Shown here: positions 32,538 to 44,912 of the stretch, one piece after another
Layout of the letters: every line of letters starts with the position of its first letter
Numbering within the stretch: position 1 is the stretch's first letter
Source of the DNA: Chenopodium formosanum
Taxonomy: Eukaryota > Streptophyta > Magnoliopsida > Caryophyllales > Amaranthaceae
Reading direction: 5' to 3'
Assembly (NCBI GenBank): GCA_024500155.1
Contig: CM044866.1
Span: 43,019,501-43,083,500, forward strand
DNA: 64,000 nucleotides
Notes under the pieces: model-generated
What the model was told of the DNA's origin: nothing
The model's database searches: none
The model's input: the letters and a program-made list of their open reading frames with translations, nothing else
Translations under genes and position numbers: made by a program

Positions 32538-33220
32538 TGTGAAGTCATAAATACAAGGTGTTTTTTTTTTTTTTTAAGTTTTTGTCTTTGTGAGGTCATA
32601 AATGCAAGTATGAAGCTACAGAAAATGTGGATATCATGAAGAGACCTGATCATGGGCAGCCCGGCCCACTGGCTCAGCCCAATTAGAAATTAAAATATAT
32701 TAGGTACAATATTTTAGTAGTAGGTTGAATGTAATGTGGGCAAGTTTGTTGCTAATCAATGGTGTGATTGTAGCTAGAATTACATTTAGCTTGAGAAATA
32801 TTAGTTGGCACAACTAGCTACTAAGGTTGTAGACTTAATAAATGGGCTCTGACCCTCATTTGCATTAAAAAAAAAAAAAAAAAAAAGGCTACAAGGGTTG
32901 TAGACTAAAAAAAAAAAAAAAAGCTACAAGGATTGTAGACTTATACTCGTAGCTAGCTGTTGCGGCTTGCTGATGCTCTAATAACATGATAACAATAACT
33001 AATTACCAAAAATAATACGAAGTACTCCGTAGTAGCTATACCAAATTATCGTAACTAACAACTTCAAATTCGTAACTAATAATTTTAAAAAACCATTACT
33101 AAAAATATACTACTACGGGACTATGAAGTAATTTTTCATTCTTTTCTTGTAAATCATATAATATTGTATCAAGCAATAACTTTATTAACTTTATTTTAAC
33201 TATTCAATATTCATAACAAA

Positions 33221-33670
33221 CTACTTATAGTTATAGGAGAGCTTATCCCAAGTTTCCGCGAAAATATATTTCTTTTTCTGAATATGATACAAGTAAATCC
33301 CATCATCAGCTGCTTTCCAAAACCAGTGATGCCCACCATAACGTTTATCTATAAACTTTCTCTCATCATAGAAAGCTATTATTTCTTTACGACCATGATT
33401 AGGCCATGTCAAATTACAGCGATATTTTAATTGCATCCAAAAACGACTTTTGAATGTCCAATTGAAATTACCACTATTTGGAACTTTTACAAGCCCTAGA
33501 TCTTCATGGTGAGCACCAGCATCACCCATACAATGAACATCAAGAGCATCTTTCCTTAATTTGTTCTCTATTTGCACCCAATAACGTACTTTTAGCAAAC
33601 TAAAACCCATCACTAAGGGTTGTTCTATGGTTATTAAAGATAATATTAGGATTAATAAAAACTTCAACAT
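33221..33670 (-). CDS. S1-type secreted protein lacking the second cysteine pair
   Basis: The ATG at 33670 opens 149 codons with a signal peptide (MLKFLLILILSLITIEQ). The mature part has YWVQIENKLR, DVHCMGDA, HEDLGLVKVP, FNWTFKSRFWMQLKYRCNL and KAADDGIYLYH. Where paralogues have CGGRHCFW, this protein has YGGHHWFW, so both cysteines of that pair are gone. The FVDTP segment also differs (FYDERKFIDK). The frame and start are otherwise intact. TATAAATA on the minus strand lies at about 33743-33750. A 6-kb LTR element begins 20 bp upstream of that box. Confidence 0.83.
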   Translation of the reverse strand: MLKFLLILILSLITIEQPLVMGFSLLKVRYWVQIENKLRKDALDVHCMGDAGAHHEDLGLVKVPNSGNFNWTFKSRFWMQLKYRCNLTWPNHGRKEIIAFYDERKFIDKRYGGHHWFWKAADDGIYLYHIQKKKYIFAETWDKLSYNYK

Positions 33671-33770
33671 CTTTCTTTTTGGTATTATTTTTTATGAAGC
33701 AATATCTAGCTCTTTATATTTTTCTAATCCCAATTTTTGTGTTATTTATAGTGATGTTAAGATTGAAAAG

Positions 33771-34533
33771 TGTTGGTAAAATACCTGTCGATTCCAAAGA
33801 CAAACAAAGAAGATGAAAGGGAAAAATACTTGATCTCAAACTCACAGTTGCGCCATGGAACATAATCCACTGACTTAGAAGCGAAATACGCCACCACCGG
33901 TACAGGTTTCCTGATGACGCACGCCCCCCAAGTTTAACGCAACTCTCCTTCGTAATTCGTGTACCCGAACCCGAAGCGTGGAATTACTCAAGAACTGTTC
34001 AGATCTCAAAGGTAGGTTTGTGTTTGTGTGTTTAAGATAATTTTCAATAATGAAAAATTAACGTATATTGATTTTGGGGTATAAGGGTATTTATATGAGA
34101 ATAATGAGTAAAGAATAAGCCAAGAAATTAGGTCTTTTAGACCACGCAAGCCCACCGCCCAAAAGCAAACTGATCGACCGAGCTCTCGCTCGCAGTCGAG
34201 CGAGCTATCGCTCGGCCTAGCAGCGAGCAACTAAGGCAGCGAGCTATCGCTCGAGCTCTCGCTCGCCCCTGTCGCAAGCAAATGGCCAGCGAGCTATAGC
34301 TCTCTCGTATCCGAGCTATAGCTCGGCCTTGCAGCGACCAGCGAACAGCAGCGAGCTATAGCTCTCTCTTACCTGAGCTATAGCTCGGCCTTGCCGAAGC
34401 TATCTATCCTTGCTAGAGCTATATCTTCTTCGCTAGATCTTTTAGCTTGCATATATCACTCCCTCGGTAACTCCTCGCACACTCACTTGGTAAACCTCCG
34501 ATTTGCATTACTAGAATTGCAAATACTCCAACA
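33771..34533 (-). repeat. 3' LTR of the LARD-like element, with palindrome cluster
   Basis: The 763-bp LTR has four perfect copies of GAGCTATAGCTC (34291-34302, 34313-34324, 34353-34364, 34375-34386), two of GAGCTATCGCTC (34202, 34241) and two of GAGCTCTCGCTC (34180, 34253). On the minus strand a TATAAATA box (34088-34095) follows 85 bp downstream of this cluster. Confidence 0.92.
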
Positions 34534-37500
34534 ATCCCCCACTAATGCAAAACGGACATGAGATCATGAAATCTGAACAGTAAAATGAAAGGTTAGGTAC
34601 TTAAGCACTAGTATCCATAAGGTTTGAACTAACGCCTTAGTGACACATGTATTCAACACTCTTCTGGTGAGTATCCAAAGGTTTGAACTCCCAGGAGCGA
34701 GGAAGGAACATGTATCACATACTTCACCTTTTGAACTTGAGTAATTCCGCCAATCTTGGCCAACACATTGGGCTCTCATGAGTACTTCAGGAAAACTACA
34801 CCACAATTTTCCCTTGAAGGAGGCCACCCCTCGTACTCACGTAGGTGTTCCGTCTGTGTATAAACACATTCCCAGCACATCTAGGGTATTTCCATGCAGG
34901 CTTAAAACACATTCAAGCACCTCGCAAACCCAAGATTTTTCTATGCAATGGAATAAGAACATTAAGAACGAAAAGTTCAACCATGTCAACTCGTCGGTGC
35001 ATCTATCAATCCACTGCTCAACGAGCTCTTAGGCTAGATGCATTAAGGGATACTCCCAACCTCGGTCATTCGGTACCACTATCGTTCCCTACTCGAGTAA
35101 TAACTGGGCTAGTGATTCTAATTCATTTAAGGATCACTATCGTTCCCTACTCTCAAGCAACTGGGCTAGTAGTATTAAGAGCAAGCGATGCTCAACCTCC
35201 CATCTTCGGTGTCATTATCAATCCTACTCTAAGAGACACTGGGCTAATGGTCTTAAATCCACTTAAGAACCATTATCAATCCCTGCTCAAAGAATAACTG
35301 GACAAATGACATTAAGAGCCACTGAAAATAGTTATAGATTCAATAAATATAAATGGTGTAAATTCAACAATGAATCAACCAAAACAAGGCTCTAGACCCA
35401 TTCAGGTGAACAAAAGTTCAACAAATTAAAACACTTCGGTGTGTCCATGTAAGCTGTCTCAATTGACTACCCAACCTGTGTTATGGACATATTAAGAGAA
35501 CTTAAAGCTCAACCTGTAAACATCAAGAAACAAGTCTACCAAAGCATCTCATAACCATATAAATTAGAGGGTTATCAAGCCAGATCACTTCCAAACGTAG
35601 ACTCATCTTTTTAAATCTTTGTCTCTGGAATAATTTAAAATACCCCATATGATCTTAACTATCTTCCCTTAGACAATCAAGCACTTACCTGTGCTTCATC
35701 CTTGTATAAGGACCTGCTTGATTCTTCTTTGCTTTCACATACTCTAACATGAGTATCACCTCCACATGATCTGTCTAACTCTGTCACTACATATGTAGTT
35801 CCTGACAACATACATAGACACTTGTGAAAAATAATGTAGAGAACATACATGAGGATTAACTTACCCCCACAATGGACAAACTTCCAGAGATTAATTTTTG
35901 CAACAATCATTTTCTTGACACACGTCATCCAATCTTATGAACCTTTTCTTCATAATGGATAGTGTACACCAATTTGTTTTGCAGCTCACTAGAAACAGAG
36001 CATCACCTTTCATCATGTAAAAACCATACACTGAAGAGGTTCAACTAATCATTGTTGTTCATTCAATCATCGTCTAACTTACTGGACAGGTACTTGAGAA
36101 TCTTTCTCACTTTAACCTTCATCCCTGTACTAATCGAAACTCAAGCAATAATTGAGTAATTTTTCTCTTGACAAACAGAATGAACAATGTAGTTCACAAC
36201 AAAACCACTTCACCTTAAGAATAATTTTGTTCATCATTTAGATTGCAAAAACATTAGCACATTTGAATCAAACATCAAGGCCAAATCATAAAAATAACTC
36301 TGGCTTAAGCATGATGAATATAATTTACCAAAACACTTTCTCTACATCACAAAATTGAGATTAATGCGGACCTTTACTAGTTCATTGGCTTACTGCCTAG
36401 AACCATTCTGCTTATCTCATTATCTTGTACTTGTTTCTTGGCTTTGAGACACATATACATCTTTATCTCAATAAACAACATGCATGTGAAGTTAACAACT
36501 TATGATCATTCTAGCATATGAACTCGATCAATGCGAACCATCGTAACATCACACATGCATCAAGAAATTCAACACACATGCCAAGAAAAACTTAACATAA
36601 CAAGTTAGGGTACTCAAATCTAACCCCCACTCACCATACATATCACAAAGGATATAACATCATGAGCAAAAATACCTCATCTTCTAAGTTGTCCCCTGTT
36701 CATGCGTTTTAAATACACACCCTTGATTTACAATCAATCATGCTAGGAAGCTTAAGCAACCTTACTGCAAAACAGACAAGCTTAGAATAAACCATGTGAG
36801 TCACAAAGATGGGTCAGCACCAAACTTACAGAATACATCCTGACATCACAGTATCTTACCTTCAGCTCATTTCCAATCAACCTCCTTTCAACTCACCTTG
36901 AAAGATACTTACACAGATGGATTTCTAATAGCAAGGCAAGATATACTCTTCTCAAGCATATAAACTCAAAGGAGCGCAAACTCGCATTAACATGCTTCTT
37001 TCCACAACTAGTTAATCAAGGCGTATTCATATGGTTTCAGGATTTTTTTTTTTTTTTATCCACCACTACATGAAAACATACCACACGACAAACCATCTAC
37101 ATACAACTTTCGATCAAGAAAGTAAAACCAAGATGATACAAAACTAGTTCAAGCTTTAATCAAATACACCTTAGGTGATGAACTCATCAGTTTCAGAATA
37201 AAGCTTAGGAAACAGGAACAAATTCTATGAACGTGCAAAACTAACATGCCATGTCATAGGAAATCATATACTTAAGACATTTCACAGGATTTAGCATATC
37301 AAGGTCATGCATGATAAACGTAGCAGATATTCAGTATACATATCACCCACAGTCCCACAAGCCTTCTTGCTTTACGTGAAACATATATAGAAATCAATTC
37401 TTCATTATTGGAAACCCCCACATCACAGATACCACATGAGAATAATCATGCATCGGGTAACAAATAAGGGAGTATCAACCAAATTCTTGGGTGAACTAGT

Positions 37501-38952
37501 TACTTAAACAAATAAACAACTGAAACATATCTGCAACCCCCCACAATACTAACATTCACTGAATATTAATAAATTTTAAAGACATATGGAATGTTGATTC
37601 CCATCCTTACCTCACGTGGGGCACTTACACTTTAAACTTGCACGACCATTCTAGATTTGCTGAGTCAAGCCTTTTCATTCTGCTAATAAGCACAAAAATC
37701 AACCTGGTCTCATCTAGACTATCAACAAGAGAAATAATTGCTAAACCTTTAGCAAATTAAGTACATTTCAAGTTCGTGAACAAAGCTAAATAAGATCACA
37801 AGAATTAAAAGAAACAATAATTCTAAGTCCCCCTTTTTAATCTAAAAAAAGGAACACTTACAAGCTTATCACATACTCCGTGCTCAGCAAAACATGTCCA
37901 TGATTAGGAATAAGGTCAACAAAACACTATCGTAAGATAGAATACATGTCATCCCTAATCTACTAGGACAAAACACATTAAAGTCCAATCATGAACATAA
38001 ATAAATTACCATTGGACAGAACATACATTAGCAGAAATAAATTACTTGCAAACCAACAAGCAAATAGCCACAGATAGACGTCTGTTACGGAGATCTTCCT
38101 CCTCAATACTACTCAATTACAAGAGTAAAACTAACATACTAGTCAGTTACAAGATCTAACTCATCTCATCCCCACATTGCATTGTAATAGCTCATAATAA
38201 CAAAATTATGCATATTTAGCAAGGGCACATAATAATTGACACCATATTATGTAAAGTTAGAAAAAAAATTATTTGAGAAGGACTTATCTGATTTTGTGCA
38301 TGTTCCACAGCTATTGACAAGCCTAGCTAAAGATTATATTCCGAAACATCTAGCAGCAACGTCTTCAATATCGCAATACCCACCGGACTAACAGAGTCAG
38401 TTAACTCAAGCTTCAGCTTAAACAAACTAGAAATTAATCCACTTGATGCAGGGACTTCAACTATTAAATTTCATGAATTGACAATCATGATATCCAATCA
38501 TCAATGCGACATAGTTGACTTATCAAAAATTGATGATATTTCCTCAACTCACTGCCGCACCACTTTGATTCCCTTGATAATTCCAAAGAATTAAATCCTC
38601 ATCAAATTTATTCAGTTGAGTGCCATTAATCTTTTGCTTAATCAATAAAAATTAAATCTTCCAACTTATTGGCAATTCGCTTAACTCGGCATGTTTTCTT
38701 GAAACCTAGTTCAACTCCAATATAAAGAGTCAATTGCATCATTATGGCATAATACTTCAAGTCCAATTCAATATCCGAAATCTGACAATCAACTCAATTG
38801 TCCCTAACAAATTACAATCTTGTTGATAGCTTCGTCAATTACACGTCTAATAAGACATAATCTTGATACAAATTCTTCATCCAAATAATACTTTTTCCCA
38901 AATTGAATAGGAATCAACAGTATAATAAATTAATACTATTTCGCTTCTAAAT
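34534..38952 (-). other. Non-coding interior of the LARD-like element
   Basis: No frame longer than about 150 codons occurs and none resembles gag or pol. Between 35070 and 35320 four degenerate repeats of about 60-78 bp share CACTATCGTTCCCTACTC and CTGGGCTAGT-type cores. The rest is mildly A-rich on the plus strand. Conservation of such interiors usually reflects packaging or dimerisation signals. Confidence 0.75.
38937..38950 (-). other. Candidate primer-binding site complementary to the element's own LTR
   Basis: Two bases inside the 5' LTR edge, the minus strand reads TTAGAAGCGAAATA. The same 14 bases occur on the opposite strand inside the LTR (39057-39070, and 33875-33888 in the other LTR), so the element RNA could pair with itself here. 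The position is exactly where a tRNA primer normally anneals. Confidence 0.5.
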
Positions 38953-39727
38953 TGTTGGTAAAATACCTGTCGATTCCAAAGACAAACAAAGAAGATGAAA
39001 GGGAAAAATACTTGATCTCAAACTCACAGTTGCGCCATGGAACATAATCCACTGACTTAGAAGCGAAATACGCCACCACCGGTACAGGTTTCCTGATGAC
39101 GCACGCCCCCCAAGTTTAACGCAACTCTCCTTCGTAATTCGTGTACCCGAACCCGAAGCGTGGAATTACGCAAGAACTGTTCAGATCTCAAAGGTAGGTT
39201 TGTGTTTGTGTGTTTAAGATAATTTTCAATAATGAAAAATTAACGTATATTGATTTTGGGGTATGAGGGTATTTATATGAGAATAATGAGTAAAGAATAA
39301 GCCAAGAAATTAGGTCTTTTAGCCCACGCAAGCCCACCGCCCAAAAGCAAACTGATCGACCGAGCTCTCGCTCGCAGTCGAGCGAGCTATCGCTCGGCCG
39401 AGCAGCGAGCAACTAAGGCAGCGAGCTAGCGTGCGAGCTATCGCTCGAGCTCTCGCTCGCCCCTGTCGCAAGCAAATGGCCAGCGAGCTATAGCTCTCTC
39501 GTATCCGAGCTATAGCTCGGCCTTGCAGTGACCAGCGAACAGCAGCGAGCTATAACTCTCTCTTACCTGAGCTATAGCTCGGCCTTGCCGAAGCTATCTA
39601 TCCTTGCTAGAGCTATAGCTCCTTCGCTAGATCTTTTAGCTTGCATATATCACTCCCTCGGTAACTCCTCGCACACTCACTTGGTAAACCTCCGATTTGC
39701 ATTACTAGAATTGCAAATACTCCAACA
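38953..39727 (-). repeat. 5' LTR of the LARD-like element
   Basis: This 775-bp LTR matches 33771-34533 and has an extra 12 bases in the palindrome cluster near 39425. The predicted TATA box on the minus strand is at 39270-39277, which places transcription start near 39245. Confidence 0.92.
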
Positions 39728-39732
39728 AAAAG

Positions 39733-40115
39733 TGGTGAATTGAAGCTAAGGAACAAGTGAATGTTATAAAATATGAAGTAATCGTTTAATAGGAATCACC
39801 TTTCGTATGCATGAAATCTATTTGGATTTTGGATATCAAGTTCATAAATGCAAGTAAGGAAAATTAAATGTGGATACTTCAAAATCTTACTAGTATTTTA
39901 ATTATGTATGATTTGTTTAACATGCAGTGTCCGTACAAGATATGTTAAGTTACAAAAATAATTATATTTCATTTTATAGTATTACAAAAAAGGATTTAAT
40001 TCACAATCAAGAGGTTGTATTATAAAATCCCATTAGAGGCAATTTGGGGTGGATATTCTCTTACCCCCCCCCCCCCCCCCCCCCTCTCCCCCAAACACAA
40101 CTCCGAAAAGACTTA
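39733..40115. other. Original upstream region of the 33.2-kb S1-type gene
   Basis: The ATGAAATCTATTTGGAT segment near 39810 matches upstream regions of the paralogues (near 27380 and 32415). It was separated from its gene by the LARD-like element. A C-run of 21 bases lies at 40064-40084. Confidence 0.6.
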
Positions 40116-40222
40116 GGGCTAATTCTAATTTACAGAATTGAGTTGAACTGAATTAAACTAAATTGTTTATGAGAGAAGGAAATTAGAAACTGAACTGAAA
40201 TTAAGGTGAAGAGAACAGGTCC
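40116..40222. mobile_element. Harbinger/Tourist-like MITE, copy 3
   Basis: Ends GGGCTAATTC and GAACAGGTCC with TTA duplications. Orientation is opposite to copies 1 and 2 (core TTTATGAGAGAAGGAAATTA). Confidence 0.75.
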
Positions 40223-40695
40223 TTAGTACTCTAACCTAGATCGAGTTGACCTGTAAGAGATTCCGATCGAATAAGACCCTTCTCCTTACCTTTTAAAAAA
40301 AAAATTATACCTGTTTCAAAACAATACTCTTTTCAAATTATAAATAAGGAGTGGTACGGTGAACCTTAAAGATAAATTAGAATTCTCATAGTCATAGACT
40401 CAAAGGTCATTATAAATAATGATGAATTTCTATAATTTCTCTTTAAGGTTATAAGAAATTAAGAACTACAAAATCTTTCAAGTCTTATAGTGCATTCATC
40501 ATTCATGGACAGACATCAGAGAATCCTATTTATAAATCACCTTTCCTTTGTCCCAATTTTAAGTAACTGTGTTTCATTATTTCTAATAGGATGTTCCAAA
40601 ATTAAGTACTTGTTATAAAATCTCACATAATTTATTACTCCATATAATTTAAATTATAATAAACATTCTTGTGACTAGGACACACTTTTGGGTTT

Positions 40696-40732
<37 letters not shown>

Positions 40733-41850
40733 GGAAAAATTGTCCAGAATAATCCCACCTTTGAGCCACCCCCCCAAAATAATCCCACATTTGGATTATT
40801 TTTAAATAATCCGACTTTTATAGTCAATCTGCTCCTAATGGTCCCAATCGGTCATGTAACTTGTTATAACAGGTTACCTGACACGTGACGGCCTGTGATT
40901 GGTCCAAAAAATTAATATAAAATAAAAATTTAAACGAAAAAGTTAATTTTTTTTTTGTAAAGAAAAAATAAAAAATAAAAAACAATTAATTATATTAAAT
41001 CCACCCCACCAACTGCCAAGCCACCCCACCGCCACCTGAATCCCTGCCTCGACCACCCGGAGTCGGCGCTGATGTTGACTCCGGCGTCGATTCCGACGTC
41101 TCGCCACGCCAGCCTAACGCTCCTCCCCCAGAACCACCAACTAGCCTCGTTAAATCCAAACCCTCGATTTACCACCAGTTCCCACCCCAACCAGCCACAA
41201 CAACCACCAACCCCTGCCAGCGAGCCCCAACCCCGACTCCAACTAGCGCACAAACCCTTACCCCTGCCAATGAGATCCCATGCCCAGCCCCCAACCCCTT
41301 GCCCCGCGAAACCCTAACCTATCCCATTACTGGAAACCGTATTATAGTCGGTGACCCAGTCCTCCCACCTAGCCTCAACCTTCATTTCGGTAACGGTTAA
41401 TTGGTTATGGTGATTTAGTTGCGACGGAAGGGGGTAGGGGAGGTTGGTGAACCGCGTGGGGAAGCTAGTGGCTCTGGGCCTCATCTAGGCCGACAGTAGG
41501 GGCGGCCGGGCAGGGAGATGAGATGCTGGGGTCGTGGTGGGGCTAGGGTTTGGTTTAAATTTTAGGTTTTTTTTTTTTGAAAAAGAAATTAAAATTAATT
41601 AACTAATGTTAATTACTAATAATCATTTATTAAAACAAAATTAAAATAAAACATTATTTTTTGACCAATCACATGAGGACACGTGTAAATTAAACTTAAT
41701 TAAAAAAATTACCTAATCAACCGATTACAGGTTACTTGGGACCATTAGAAGCGGATTGATTATAAAGATCGAATTATTTAAAATAATCCAAAAGTGAGAT
41801 TATTTTGGGCGGATGGCTCAAAAGGTGGGATTATTCCGGACAACTTTTCC
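40733..41850. mobile_element. Pack-MULE-like element with about 140-bp inverted repeats
   Basis: The left arm starts GGAAAAATTGTCCAGAATAA. The right arm ends with the complement CAACTTTTCC, and the arms pair over about 140 bp with scattered mismatches. Both ends lie in A-tracts, consistent with a 9-bp duplication of A. The interior 40990-41560 is GC-rich and proline-codon-rich, unlike the flanks, with unbroken frames of about 80 codons on both strands (40990-41253 minus, 41072-41317 plus). That suggests a captured gene fragment, which I do not recognise. Confidence 0.8.
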
Positions 41851-41928
41851 AAAAAAAAAAAAAGAGAACAAGATTGCAATTAACATAAGCTTATAAGGGC
41901 AAAGCGCAAAGTTGTTCAAAATTTAATA

Positions 41929-42018
41929 CTATTCCGATTCTTATTACTCGCAACAAATGAATATTTTATATCTCACAAATAATATCCCTTTGTTGCGAGT
42001 AAGAAGAACCGGAGGTAG
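41929..42018. mobile_element. Stowaway MITE, 90 bp
   Basis: Ends CTATTCCGATTCTTATTAC and its near complement ending CCGGAGGTAG, flanked by TA on both sides. The arms share TTACTCGCAACAAA / TTTGTTGCGAGTAA. Confidence 0.8.
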
Positions 42019-42668
42019 TATGATAAAAATGGAAGGTTCCAAATGAGGACATTTTTTCATGGAGATCCTTATTGTTAGAAAAACTTCCCTTGTTCTTAAT
42101 TTTGAGTTCATAATCACTACTTTGTATAATCCATGACTTGCACTAAAACACTTTTAAAATTCTCCAATGATGAGAAAAATTCAACCATATCGGCATCAAA
42201 GAAGAGTTTGGTACATGGAAATTGAGGATATAAATGAGAGTGTTAATGTCGTTGTAAAAAAATATCATGTTTGTTACAAGATAATAAAGGGAAATTGACA
42301 AAGAGGATTAAGAATAAAGGTCTTATATTCTTTTAAAAAAATATTACATGAGAATAGTTAATAAAATTGTAAGTAGAAAGGGCCAAAGAGGATTAGAAAC
42401 ATCGGTATTATATTCCTTTAAAAAAATATGTGGAGGTTGGTGTAAAAAGACAGGAATTGTGAGAGTATAATGACAAAATTGCCAGTAGCCATTGGCAATA
42501 AAGAGGAGAGAAGGCTAATTTTCTAAATTTGTAATATACAAAGTGTTTCCTAATTTATATGCGTTTATATGAATCACCGAATAAGATATTTGTCCTAATC
42601 ATCAACCTCTAATTCTCAAAACTCTCATTCGCATAAGCCAAATGTCCTTAAAAAAAAAAACTATAAAA

Positions 42669-44018
42669 TCTAATCTAATATATATAAATAAAGTAGGTAT
42701 TTTTGGAGAGCATTCAATTTAATGTGCCATATAAGCAAAGGTATATTTTTGACCAATTAAAAATTAGATTTCTATTTTATTTTAGAATTAAAAAATTCAC
42801 TTGCCACCTAAACAAAAATGACGAATGAGATTTAAAATTTTTTGCCACATAGTTAAAAATAACGAATAGTGATTTATAAGGATTTAACTTATTTAAAAAT
42901 TATCTTTTGAGAAAACAATTATCTTTAGATATAGGATTTATATATCTAAGATAATCTTGATAGTATTTATGATAAGAAATAAAATTATTCCTTAATAATA
43001 ATTAAATTAAAAATTATTCCTTAATAATAATAATCAAATGAAATTATATGTTTATGTTTTTTTTACTGAATTTTGTTTTTATATGCAAATCTAAAATAAT
43101 TAATCAACGAATTAAATTCGAGCAAAAATGATTGGAAAAACAAAGTATGATAAGGTATTATATCTATATAAATCATTTACATTTATTAAATTTTTTTATA
43201 AACCTTTTTAGTTTTTATTAATTAATTTTGTGATTAAAACAATTCTTTTGTGATTTAGGTAGCTTAATCAAGTCATCAAATTAACTTAATTGAACAAATT
43301 AACGTTCATGCCTCAATTAAAGCCAACTTTGTACAGTTTCGTCCAAAATAAATTGAAAGAAAAGTTTATTCCATTAGTTACTTTTCAATCGTTACAAATA
43401 AGAAGCGGCGACTGGGGACGATTAAAAAATTCCAATGCATAGATTTGATTTTGTACAATTATAATTTTTAGATCAATTTTACAAAAATTTTATTGATTTA
43501 TTAATTTTATATAAATTTTATTTTTGCTAACATGTTTTATTTATCCAGTTTTATTAGATGAAGAAATAAAAGATAAATAGTATACATGTTTTTATTATTT
43601 TTTAATATTTATATTTTAACAAAATCAACGAATAATGATTTAGGATTTAAATATATATATAAAAAAAAAATCTTTTCACATTAAAGATTTTATCCTTATG
43701 TAACCGATAAATTATCATATTTACAATTTTTTTTTTGAAAGATATCATATTTATAATTTATTTATATTTTTAAATTCAATTGTCATATAACTAACAACAA
43801 CAAATAAAATACATAACAACAATACATAAAGTCGCATTATAAATTACATTAAAAAAAATAATATTTTTGTAATAGGCAATAACAGTTTAATTAAATTATT
43901 ATTATTATTATTTTTTTTTGTCTGAAATTATTAAATAGGAAAAAAAAATCAAATACGAAAATATCTTTTCTTGAGATTAATATATGAAAAATTGTGCATC
44001 ACACAGGCTTTCATCTAG
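42669..44018 (+). mobile_element. Non-autonomous Helitron, 1.35 kb
   Basis: It starts TCTAATCTAATATATATAAA after an A. It ends with a GTG-CATCA-CAC hairpin-like motif, ten bases and CTAG, followed by T. The interior is AT-rich without long frames. Start and end match plant Helitron consensus features, but the hairpin is short. Confidence 0.6.
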
Positions 44019-44912
44019 TCTTCAAAAAATTTAGGCGGCCCTACACCAAAAAAAACACCACGAGAACACGAGTGAAGCAAAATGGTAAAGATAATGACGA
44101 TAAGAATAAGTTCATTCATAATCATAAACACATCATACCTCCAACCAACAAGTTGTAACGGTATATTCTTCTCCAAAATACACAATTTCCTGCAAACACG
44201 ATCTCACTTGTTCAACCATTGCTAACATTGAAGTCTAGTGGATGTGGGGCTTCCACATGATTATAAAGGGACCAAACCAAAAAGTTGAAAACATGACAAA
44301 GATGTCCTATTCTTGTCACAAAAGTACCAAAATTGAGTTGGTATTGTGATCCTTTTATTAGCACTTTACCAGCAAATTCCCATTCAATCGGTGTCACCAC
44401 GAGGCCAACCATCACAGTTGATCAACGGCTTCGACTTTTCGAAAACTCAAATAAGGCGCCAGTTTTAGTCTTCCACGGCCACCATTAAAGCTTGCACTGA
44501 ACAATCACAAATTACCTTACACGGAATGATAACCATGTCCAAAACTTCATACAATATATCCATAAGAGCTTGAAAATTGTAATACTACTATGTAAGAGTT
44601 GACAATCAACATTTTCTGGTTCCGAAATGACCTGAAAATGAGAATAATAATGCTCTATTACAACACTCTTGATATTGGTTTTACACTCTTATCAGTAATG
44701 CTACCCAACTTATGATGAACATAATACAGAGTATTGTTACTGCATTAATAATGCCATATTTCTGCCAAGAAGAACACTTAATAAAAACAGTTACAAAAAT
44801 CACTTCTAAGCATATAGCAAAAAAGGCATATGACTATCTATAAAGCAGAGGCGAAGCCCATATACAGTCTAAAACAGTTGACGGCTTCTCTGCTCACTTG
44901 AAAAAAATTGCA
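44019..44912. other. Intergenic sequence downstream of the epimerase gene
   Basis: A 67-codon frame on the minus strand (44212-44415, with GSQYQLNFGTFVTRIGHLC) is less biased than random AT-rich sequence and may be an exon remnant. I do not recognise it. Confidence 0.4.

Larger units (their letters stand above)
33771..39727 (-). mobile_element. Non-coding LTR retrotransposon (LARD-like), 6 kb
   Basis: The LTRs (33771-34533 and 38953-39727) begin TGTTGG and end CCAACA. Perfect 5-bp duplications AAAAG flank the element (33766-33770 and 39728-39732). The purine tract GTGGGGG lies, on the minus strand, two bases from the left LTR, so the element reads on the minus strand and the right LTR is its 5' LTR. 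The 4.4-kb interior has no long frame. No standard tRNA primer site is visible. By eye the LTRs differ at about nine positions plus one 12-bp indel, so it looks younger than the Athila-type element. It depends on proteins from another element. Confidence 0.9.

Noticed and set aside
32414..32653. 79-codon frame with long asparagine run
   Set aside because: It is a translation of the (TTA)n microsatellite.
34006..34230. 74-codon frame repeated in both LTRs of the LARD-like element
   Set aside because: It lies across the GC-rich palindrome cluster and predicted TATA box of the LTR. Repetition is explained by the LTR duplication.
34534..34560. tRNA primer site after the left LTR of the LARD-like element
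   Set aside because: The sequence is the complement of a G-rich purine tract, which shows that the element reads on the minus strand and that this end is its 3' end.
41072..41317. 81-codon proline-rich protein
   Set aside because: It lies in the GC-rich cargo of a Pack-MULE-like element with frames open on both strands and no recognisable domain.
44212..44415. 67-codon host gene exon
   Set aside because: No start context, splice sites or family could be recognised. It is kept only as a remark in the intergenic entry.
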